This document shows positions 27,237 through 33,172 of a stretch of 64,000 nt of DNA, one piece after another. Each line of letters starts with the position of its first letter. Position 1 is the first letter of the stretch. Under the pieces are notes generated by a model that saw nothing but the letters and a program-made list of their open reading frames with translations, made no database searches and was not told the origin of the DNA. The translations under genes were made by a program, and so were the position numbers. The stretch spans positions 62,001 to 126,000 of the forward strand of contig SZPM01000005.1 in the NCBI GenBank assembly GCA_030263715.1, written 5' to 3'. This DNA comes from ATM1 sp003577165 (GTDB lineage Bacteria; Armatimonadota; Fimbriimonadia; Fimbriimonadales; ATM1).

Positions 27237-27862
27237 CCTTCTTCCATGTAGTGTGCGAGGACGGCGAACTCGTTGGTGAACGAGACGTCGCGCACGATGC
27301 AGTCATCGGGCACTTTGAGGATCGCGGGCGTGAAGTTCAGGATCCAGCGCGCCCCCCCGGAGATCGCTGCTTCGGCGGTCGCTTGCGCAGCGGACGCCGG
27401 CACGGTGAGCACGATAACCTTGATCGCCTCCTGCTTCAGGCGAGCAGGCATCTCGGTGACTGGCTCGATGAGTGCGTCGCCTGCGTGCTTCCCGATCTTA
27501 GCGGGGTCGTTGTCGAATGCCATCACCAGTTCGAAATTCATCTTCGCAAGGCCCGTGTAGGAGGCGAGGGCCTGGCCGAGGCGGCCCGCTCCGACGAGGG
27601 CGAACCGCCGCGTCTGATCGATCTTGAGGCATCGGGCAATGCTGGCGAGCAGGTCGTCCACCCTGTATCCGACGCCGGGGACTCCGTGCTCTCCGAAGGA
27701 ACTGAGGTCCTTCCGGACCTGGGCGGCAGGGATGCCGGTGAGGGCGCCGATCTGGGCGCTGCTGAGGCAGTCCACGTCCCGGGTCTTCGCGTCGAGGAGG
27801 GCTTGGTAGAGGATCGCGAGCCGGGAGAGTGTGGCCGACGGGATGCTGTTATCGTTCGCCAT
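27233..27862 (-). CDS. rex: Redox-sensing transcriptional repressor Rex
   Basis: 209 residues. An N-terminal winged helix (SRLAILYQALLDAKT, SSAQIGALTGIPAAQVRKDLSSFG, with the conserved RKDLS) is followed by a Rossmann domain with FALVGAGRLGQALASY. The Rex pattern GVPGVGYRVDDL links them, and the C-terminal swap helix (FTNEFAVLAHYMEEG) is present. Rex proteins bind operators when NAD is high and leave when NADH rises. It lies directly upstream of nadB in an overlapping pair. I could not find a TTGTGA-type Rex palindrome in the 71-nt gap to tRNA-Val. Confidence 0.95.
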   Translation of the reverse strand: MANDNSIPSATLSRLAILYQALLDAKTRDVDCLSSAQIGALTGIPAAQVRKDLSSFGEHGVPGVGYRVDDLLASIARCLKIDQTRRFALVGAGRLGQALASYTGLAKMNFELVMAFDNDPAKIGKHAGDALIEPVTEMPARLKQEAIKVIVLTVPASAAQATAEAAISGGARWILNFTPAILKVPDDCIVRDVSFTNEFAVLAHYMEEG

Positions 27863-27890
27863 GAACGGCTCGGCTTCTGGGAAGGGGGGA

Positions 27891-27896
27891 ATTCTA
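27891..27896 (-). promoter_or_regulatory. Probable -10 box (TAGAAT) for rex-nadB
   Basis: On the minus strand TAGAAT preceded by GGGG sits 28 nt before the rex ATG, giving a predicted 5' UTR of about 22 nt. There is no recognisable ribosome binding site. The -35 is not convincing. Confidence 0.35.
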
Positions 27897-27933
27897 CCCC
27901 TCCAGGGGCTTGGGTAAACTCGCCACCTCCCTG

Positions 27934-28008
27934 GGGCGGTTAGCTCAGTGGTAGAGCACTACAATGACACTGTAGGGGTCACTGGTTCAAGTCCAGTACC
28001 GCCCACCA
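27934..28008 (+). tRNA. tRNA-Val (anticodon GAC)
   Basis: Acceptor stem GGGCGGT/ACCGCCC pairs perfectly. The D-arm is TAGCTCAGTGGTAGAGC, the anticodon stem CTACA/TGTAG with loop ATGACAC gives anticodon GAC at 27966-27968, and the T-arm has loop TTCAAGT. The CCA end is encoded (28006-28008). The adjacent downstream DNA is a decayed gene fragment starting within a few bases of the CCA. Confidence 0.95.
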
Positions 28009-28009
28009 C

Positions 28010-28243
28010 CTTCAAGTAGATCCGACGCACTCGCGCCTCGTTTGGACCAACGATTAAGGGGGCGCCCGCCAGACCGTCACAACGGTGACTCTCGAAGGAG
28101 ACGGAGGCAGTACGGTGATGACCGTGCACGATCGCTGTCCCTCGAAAGCGTAGGAGTCCGGATCGATGGACGCGCCGCCCGAGGTGCTCGACCAACTGGA
28201 CGAGCTTCTCACCAGCCTGGGATCAAACATAATCGAGTCGTGA
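28010..28243 (+). pseudogene. Fragment of an AHSA1/SRPBCC-family protein
   Basis: Translating from 28010 gives THSRLVWTND, stop, GGARQTVTTVTLEGDGGSTVM, TVHDRCPSKA, stop, ESGSMDAPPEVLDQLDELLTS. This follows the C-terminal half of AHSA1/SRPBCC proteins (SRLVWTNEE...VTTVTFEE...HxLYPSKEALDEAxASGS...EQLDELL). Two in-frame stops (TAA at 28055, TAG at 28151) and loss of the N-terminal half, which is replaced by tRNA-Val, show it is dead. The final 25 codons would otherwise look like a small gene starting at ATG 28166. Confidence 0.65.
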
Positions 28244-28674
28244 GCGTGGTTCGGCGAGTCGATGATGCGATGTTCCTATGGGATAGCGGGCGTTTAGAAG
28301 GTGCCTTCTTGTCGGCCCTGGTAGCTGTTGCGGCTACTTCGCGGCGGACATTTCCTGACCGCAAAGCCATTTCCGACAAGCGCGCTTTCGAAACTTTTCT
28401 CGGACGTCGCCGGCTGTTCCAGAAGATCCAAGGCGTCGAGTATCGGGGCGAGCTTCACTCCATACAGCACGTCTTCTATAAATGGCTCCGATGCGAGCTT
28501 GTGCACGAGGGAGGAGTGCCAATCGACATCGAGTTTACGCCGGACGATGGACAAGGCGGCGTCAGCGTCCGTGCTGGTGGTGCTCCGGAATACATACTGA
28601 AGCTCTCCCGCAACTGGTTTGTGGAATTGCTGGAAGCAGTGAGAACCGCGCCCGCTGACTCAGGGCTCTTCTGA
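28240..28674 (+). CDS. Hypothetical protein
   Basis: 144 residues from the GTG at 28240, which overlaps the pseudogene stop as GTGA; an ATG at 28270 is an alternative start. The N-terminal helix (DDAMFLWDSGRLEGAFLSALVAVAATSRRTFP) is followed by SDKRAFETFLGRRR and the well-formed block ELHSIQHVFYKWLRCELVHEGGVP. Cys, His and Glu in CELVHEGG could be functional. The composition is normal and the frame intact, so it is probably a living gene. I do not recognise the family. It sits in the accessory patch after tRNA-Val. Confidence 0.55.
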   Translation: MSVVRRVDDAMFLWDSGRLEGAFLSALVAVAATSRRTFPDRKAISDKRAFETFLGRRRLFQKIQGVEYRGELHSIQHVFYKWLRCELVHEGGVPIDIEFTPDDGQGGVSVRAGGAPEYILKLSRNWFVELLEAVRTAPADSGLF

Positions 28675-28759
28675 TCAGCCGCAGGGCATGTCGGACGATT
28701 ACGCAACGATCCTCTGGCTGACCGGCTCTGCTGGTGGCGCTCCAAATTCACGTTCGGAA

Positions 28760-28895
28760 GGTTCCCAAAAAGTGAGTGCCGCGCCGCCGACTCGGTGGGT
28801 GTGGGGCGAAAGGCAAGATCTTGGTAGCAGGACTGCCCCGAACGAATTTGGTGCAACATCCAGCGACTGTTTGAAGGATCGGGGCCGCACGCAAG
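28760..28895 (+). repeat. Diverged direct repeat, copy 1
   Basis: About 135 bp that aligns with 29989-30117. Shared landmarks are GGTT-CC, GTGGGGCGA, GGTAGCAGGA, TTTGGTGCA and ATCGGGGC or ATTGGGGC, in the same order and spacing. By eye about two thirds of positions match. The two copies flank the 22-residue-repeat protein gene in the same orientation. No protein frame is conserved between the copies. Confidence 0.5.
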
Positions 28896-28919
28896 CATAG
28901 GGCCACGACAATTCAACCG

Positions 28920-29148
28920 TTGGAGCCGCCCGTCTCCCTGAACTGCCTCGGCTCCCCGGGCCATGAACTGCTTCCAGCCAGCGATCAAGGGTCGTACTCT
29001 CAAGCCTACACTCCCTCTTGATCTGGCCCCCACTCGTCGGGCCGGTGACCACCTTCCGGCAGATCTCCAGCTCTAACTCCCTCGTGAGCGATCTTCGCGC
29101 AACCCGACCCAGAATGCTTGAGGGCAAAGCGAGATGATGAGATGACAT
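28920..29148 (-). pseudogene. IS3-type transposase OrfA-like remnant (frameshifted)
   Basis: On the minus strand SLTRELELEICRKVV, GGQIKRECRLESTTLDRWLEA has the helix-turn-helix pattern of IS3/IS911 OrfA proteins. The reading then continues in the +1 frame as WKQFMARGAEAVQGDGRLQ, the expected coiled-coil entry. Removing one C from GGCTGG near 28980 would join the two. No OrfB catalytic domain and no terminal inverted repeats are visible. The similarity is to a general pattern, so the family is tentative. Confidence 0.4.
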
Positions 29149-29193
29149 TCGGGTGATTACGCCGACCTGACTAGGCTCGACCGACTATATTCG

Positions 29194-29919
29194 TCACGGA
29201 GCTCGGAACCGGACCCTTCCGTCGGGGGTGAAGAGTTCTATCGCGCCGCCCTTCGTCGTGGCTGCCAGGGCTCCGGCCGGTTTCCCATCCTTGTTAAACA
29301 TGGACAGAAATCCGCCGTCGGTGCTTGCCCAAAGACTTGCGACCTCTTCGCCGTCCTTGTTCCCAATGCGAAGCTGCCCACCGGAGGGCACGGCCTTCAT
29401 GCTACCAGCAAATTTCCCGTTCTCTCTCCAGATGGCGAGCAGCCCGCCATCTGCGTCCGCCCCAAGGAATCCGACCAGGCTCCCAGTCTCGCTTGAGATT
29501 TCGATCCGTCCGCCCTCGGGGTGAGCTACGAACCTCCCTGCCTGTTTTCCATCCATGTTGTCGATGCTGAGCGCGCCCCCGTCGGCGGTAGCTCCGAAGA
29601 ATCCGGCCGACTTGCCATCATCCTTCCAGATGCCCAGCATCCCGCCACCGCCCCAATCCCAGAGAGTCCCGACGAGTTTCCCATCCTTGTTGTAAATGGC
29701 CACTCGGCCACCGCCAACAGCATCCAGCTGCGCGAGCACCTTCCCGTCCTTGACAACCTCAAAGCCCTCTGCACGAACGATCCGATCTTGGGGCTTGCCG
29801 AGCGCTAGGAGGACAGGGACGGTGGCCGCCAGAAGTGCGAGCGCGGTCATGTTGCGGGCCCGCTTCCGTAGGTAAGCCAATTCGGTTTCAAGGTGAGCGA
29901 TTCGGTCTTCAATGTTCAT
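29194..29919 (-). CDS. Membrane-anchored protein of exact 22-residue repeats
   Basis: 241 residues. An N-terminal coiled coil (IEDRIAHLETELAYLRKRAR) and one membrane helix (NMTALALLAATVPVLLAL, about 23-40) are followed by a short linker. From about residue 68 come seven and a half tandem repeats of exactly 22 residues with the consensus G-G-x-phi-x-I-x-N-x-D-G-K-x-x-G-x-phi-x-A-x-x-D (examples: GGALSIDNMDGKQAGRF, GGFLSMFNKDGKPAGAL). The regular glycines and the DGK turn predict a beta-solenoid or beta-roll outside the membrane. Asp/Asn at fixed places could bind a cation. I know no named family with this exact period. It is flanked by the direct repeats and lies in the accessory patch. Confidence 0.7.
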   Translation of the reverse strand: MNIEDRIAHLETELAYLRKRARNMTALALLAATVPVLLALGKPQDRIVRAEGFEVVKDGKVLAQLDAVGGGRVAIYNKDGKLVGTLWDWGGGGMLGIWKDDGKSAGFFGATADGGALSIDNMDGKQAGRFVAHPEGGRIEISSETGSLVGFLGADADGGLLAIWRENGKFAGSMKAVPSGGQLRIGNKDGEEVASLWASTDGGFLSMFNKDGKPAGALAATTKGGAIELFTPDGRVRFRAP

Positions 29920-29988
29920 CTTGGTCTCCCCAATTGCACGTCGCCACCCGTCGGCCGGCGGGTGTTCCTTCTAATCGATGCTCGAAAG

Positions 29989-30117
29989 GTTTCCTAAGCG
30001 TGGGTGATGTGCCGCACCAGCCCCGGGATCTGTGGGGCGAGATCACGGTAGCAGGATTGTGTTCCGCGAGTTTGGTGCAGCACCCATCATCTGTGTGCAG
30101 GATTGGGGCGACACACC
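29989..30117 (+). repeat. Diverged direct repeat, copy 2
   Basis: Second copy of the element at 28760-28895, with GGTTTCCTAAGC, GTGGGGCGAG, GGTAGCAGGA, TTTGGTGCAG and ATTGGGGCGAC in the same order. Together with the hairpin cluster that follows, it fills most of the 449-nt stretch without a gene between 29920 and 30368. Confidence 0.5.
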
Positions 30118-30137
30118 GGCAAAGCGACACAACATTT

Positions 30138-30293
30138 CGCCCTTTGGAGGGCGCGGCGCCCATCTGAATCTCGCCCCTTCGGGGCTCGGCGGTGAATTGC
30201 GATGCTCACCCAGGCCCAACGGGCCCGCAATCCTATAGCCCAGGTCAGCGGCCTGGGTTGGATCATCGCCGATAACCAAAGCCCCGAAGGGGC
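30138..30293 (+). repeat. REP-like cluster of five hairpins
   Basis: Five short perfect inverted repeats in 156 nt: CGCCCT/AGGGCG (30138-30153), GCCCC/GGGGC (30173-30185), GGCCC/GGGCC around AAC (30213-30225), CCCAGG/CCTGGG (30239-30257) and GCCCC/GGGGC around GAA (30281-30293). The order GGCCCAACGGGCC, CCCAGG...CCTGGG, GCCCCGAAGGGGC is one I associate with dispersed intergenic repeats near IS200-like (RAYT) transposases in Planctomycetes/Verrucomicrobia-type genomes. No transposase is nearby. Confidence 0.6.
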
Positions 30294-30368
30294 GCGATTC
30301 AATGCGATCACAATTAACCCTCCGGTGGCCCGCCCGATGAACTCCTCCCGCCAGGTAGTTTGTTTGCG

Positions 30369-31886
30369 ATGACTCGTCGGCTCTTCCTTTTGGCATTGGC
30401 GGTCGCTCTCGCACCGACGGCGCTTGCCCCGCTGCGGGAAACCTCCTCGCTCCTCATCAAGAACGGCCTTTTGATCGACGGCACGGGGAGCAAGGGCCGG
30501 ATCCTCGACGTTCGCATCGAGGGAGGGAGGATCGTCGAAATCGGTCGGCTCGCGGTCCGCGGCAACGAAAAGGTCCTCGACGCAACTGATTTGGTCGTTG
30601 CTCCGGGATTCATTGATGCGCACTCGCATACCGACAACCAGATGGTGCAGGACCCGATGCTCGAGAGCCAAGTTCGACAAGGCATCACCACTGCCATCGT
30701 CGGACAAGACGGCGGCTCCGAACTGTCCATATCCAAGTTCTTCGACAGGGTTCGAACCTCGCGGCCGACGATCAATTTCGCCACCTTCTGCGGCCACGCT
30801 GTTATCAGGGAGGAAGTGATGGGTGCGGACTACAAGCGTGGCGCGAAGGACTCCGAAGTCGAGAAGATGAAGGTTCTCGTCGACGAAGCGATGCGCGAAG
30901 GCGCATTGGGATTCTCAACCGGCCTCGAGTATGACCCTGGTTACTACGCGACGACGGTCGAACTCGTCGAACTCGCCAAGGTGGCTGCGAAGCACAAGGG
31001 CATCTACATCAGCCACATTCGCGAAGATGGAACGGCCGGCATCATGCAGGCGCTGAGTGAGTTGAAGATCATCGCCAAAGAGGCGAAGATCCCCGCGCAG
31101 ATCAGCCACATCAAGGTAGCGGTTGCAGAGAAATGGCACAAATCGCGGGAGATCGTTGACTGGTGTCGAACGGCACGCAAGGAAGGACTGGACATCACTG
31201 CCGACGTCTATCCCTACCTTTATTGGCAATCCAACATCGCCGTTCTGTCCAACGACCGGAACTGGGAGAATCGGGAGATCTGGGTTCGCGGCTTGGCTGA
31301 AGTCGGGGGCGCGCAAAACGTCACAATCGTTCGCTACACTCCCGACCCGACTTGGGAATACAAAACTCTGGCTGAATTGTCGAAAGAAACAGGAAAAGAT
31401 GCGCCCGAGTTGATTCAGGAGATTCTCCGCAAGACGAGATTCCCGGGCTCGACTGAAAGCCACAGCATCATCTGCCAATCGATGATCGAAGAGGATCTGG
31501 CCACGTTCATGAGGGAACCGTGGGTCATGTTTTGCAGCGACGGGTATCACGGCGGCCCCCACCCGCGGGGTGCGGGGTCCTTTCCGCGCGTCTTCGGACG
31601 CTATGTTAGAGAATTGAGCGTGCTCTCCCTAGAGGAGGCGATCCGAAAAGCGACGTCATTACCAGCAAAGCGGTTCGGGCTTAAGGATCGGGGCGAAATC
31701 AAGAAAGGCATGGTCGCTGATATTGTCGTCTTCGATCCGAAAACCATCTCCGATCGAGCCACGATTCGGGACCCCAAAGCCTTCTCTGTTGGGGTCGAGC
31801 ACGTCCTCGTAAACGGAGTCCTCGTCTTGGAAAGCGGGAAGATGACTGGCGCGCGCCCGGGCGTTGGACTCAAACGTCAGGGCTGA
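30369..31886 (+). CDS. N-acyl-D-amino-acid deacylase / D-aminoacylase-type amidohydrolase, exported
   Basis: 505 residues with a signal peptide (LFLLALAVALAPTALA). The amidohydrolase core has FIDAHSHTDNQ (metal-binding HxH), a GQDGGSE loop, GLEYDPGYYATT, IYISHIREDG and AQISHIKVA (metal histidines). The catalytic Asp is in CSDGYHGGPHPRGAGSFPRV, a stretch diagnostic for the D-aminoacylase/dihydroorotase-like group, and VLVNGVLVLESGKMTGARPG is the usual C-terminus. It probably removes acyl groups from D-amino acids or related amides outside the cytoplasm. The ATG at 30369 is preferred over a TTG at 30360. No neighbour indicates its pathway. Confidence 0.85.
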   Translation: MTRRLFLLALAVALAPTALAPLRETSSLLIKNGLLIDGTGSKGRILDVRIEGGRIVEIGRLAVRGNEKVLDATDLVVAPGFIDAHSHTDNQMVQDPMLESQVRQGITTAIVGQDGGSELSISKFFDRVRTSRPTINFATFCGHAVIREEVMGADYKRGAKDSEVEKMKVLVDEAMREGALGFSTGLEYDPGYYATTVELVELAKVAAKHKGIYISHIREDGTAGIMQALSELKIIAKEAKIPAQISHIKVAVAEKWHKSREIVDWCRTARKEGLDITADVYPYLYWQSNIAVLSNDRNWENREIWVRGLAEVGGAQNVTIVRYTPDPTWEYKTLAELSKETGKDAPELIQEILRKTRFPGSTESHSIICQSMIEEDLATFMREPWVMFCSDGYHGGPHPRGAGSFPRVFGRYVRELSVLSLEEAIRKATSLPAKRFGLKDRGEIKKGMVADIVVFDPKTISDRATIRDPKAFSVGVEHVLVNGVLVLESGKMTGARPGVGLKRQG

Positions 31887-32098
31887 ACGGCTGTCTCGTC
31901 GAACCAGAAATTGATAAGCGCTTTACAGATGTTTCCTACATGCAATCGCGACCATCGCCAGCGCTCTGACATGGCAGGTGTTCGTCTTTCGCTGCATGCA
32001 ATTTAGGGCTCCCTTGCCAACTTCCAATACCGTCCGTCGCCTCGGTTTCCCGATCTCTTAGCTCGAGCCAGTGGAACCAGAGAGGAACCAAACGTGCG

Positions 32099-32126
32099 GG
32101 AGTGCGCGGACCGTGCCGCGCACTCC
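32099..32126. other. Perfect 11-bp stem-loop, possible terminator
   Basis: GGAGTGCGCGG and its exact complement surround a 6-nt loop, ACCGTG. It lies in the 268-nt gap between the amidohydrolase and the convergent gene ending at 32155. Neither side has a strong T tract (minus strand: CGCACGTTTGG), so it may be a terminator for the minus-strand gene or simply a stable stem. The rest of the gap shows nothing I can identify. Confidence 0.4.
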
Positions 32127-32154
32127 GAAACGGACCGTCGGCGAGTGGCCTCGG

Positions 32155-33108
32155 CTAACACTTCTTGCAGTACAGCTTGAAGACAGCGTCCGACATGTAG
32201 TAACTCGTCACCTCTGTCCCGGACGACCCCATTTCGGCCTCCCGGAGCATGATTCCGAGACACACGCAGCAGGGGTCTGAATCTGCCGCGCCGATCTCCA
32301 TGACGACCGTAGGTCCAAATTGGTCGAGCGGATCGTTTAGAAACGCGGGCGGCTTCTGCGCCCTGAGCGGTTGTGTGCGATCCAGGTTCGGCCCAGGGGA
32401 TGCAGTGACGCAGTCTCCGATGGAGAGGTTTGTCGAAAAGGTCGCCGCCAGGAAGTTGGGCTGTTCGATGTAGTCCACGGCGAACTTCGCCCGTTCATCG
32501 GACCGCATGCCGATGTCGAAGTGCAGGGAGGCCGCTCCAGTTCTCGACGATCCGGCTCCGGCGTTTTCCACGAGGATGTTGCCGATCGTCGCCGGAGTTA
32601 ACGTCCCCGAGTAACGAACGGGCGGCTTCTCCTTCGGACGGTGATAACGAATCCAAACGACTCCCGTGTCGATCGCGTATTCGACGATGAATCCGGGGCC
32701 TCCGAAGGCCTCATCAAGGAACCCGCCGAGTGTGTCATGCAGCCAGTTGTAGTTGACCTCGCGACGCACTTCATGCAAGGCCTTCTGGAGGTTATCGCGA
32801 AGGTCTGGTCGGACGAGGGAGATCGTTCGAACGGCTTGAGAGGCCTCGCCCAACAGCGGAACGATCACAATCGTGTGCGGTTCCTTGAGCGTCCAACGGG
32901 GGGGCGTCGGAACGAGCGTGCCAAATTTGTCGCGGAAGGCGATACGTTGGCTCTCGAGAAACAACTTGCTGTCGGAGAGGAGTGTCACGAGTTCCTCCCA
33001 ATCGTTTGAAACGTAGATGACGGAGTTTTCCTCACGGTAGTTCGCTGCCGTTGAATAGTCGAGCAGGACGACTCCCGCTCTCTTCAGTGTGCCCACTGCT
33101 GGTGGCAT
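32155..33108 (-). CDS. Hypothetical soluble protein
   Basis: 317 residues without signal peptide or membrane segment. The N-terminal half includes PHTIVIVPLLGEASQAVRTISLV, then LQKALHEVRREVNYNWLHDTLGGFLDEAFGG. A strand (GFIVEYAIDTGVVWIRYHRPKEKPPV) is followed by a long polar region. The end is cysteine-rich (SDPCCVCLGIMLREAE and a terminal KLYCKKC), which could bind a metal. I do not recognise the family. A G7/C7 run at 32898-32904 lies in frame. It has its own ribosome binding site (the minus strand before 33108 reads AGGAGGATCAGCC). Confidence 0.5.
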   Translation of the reverse strand: MPPAVGTLKRAGVVLLDYSTAANYREENSVIYVSNDWEELVTLLSDSKLFLESQRIAFRDKFGTLVPTPPRWTLKEPHTIVIVPLLGEASQAVRTISLVRPDLRDNLQKALHEVRREVNYNWLHDTLGGFLDEAFGGPGFIVEYAIDTGVVWIRYHRPKEKPPVRYSGTLTPATIGNILVENAGAGSSRTGAASLHFDIGMRSDERAKFAVDYIEQPNFLAATFSTNLSIGDCVTASPGPNLDRTQPLRAQKPPAFLNDPLDQFGPTVVMEIGAADSDPCCVCLGIMLREAEMGSSGTEVTSYYMSDAVFKLYCKKC

Positions 33109-33172
33109 GGCTGATCCTCCTAAAGCGTGAAAATGGTCGCCGGCTGCGCCAAAACGAGTGCTTCAGGGAGAC

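Noticed and set aside
28166..28243. Possible 25-residue small gene with ribosome binding site ahead of the hypothetical gene
   Set aside because: Its sequence is the C-terminal tail of the AHSA1/SRPBCC pseudogene (ESGSMDAPPEVLDQLDELL), so the ATG is internal to a decayed gene.
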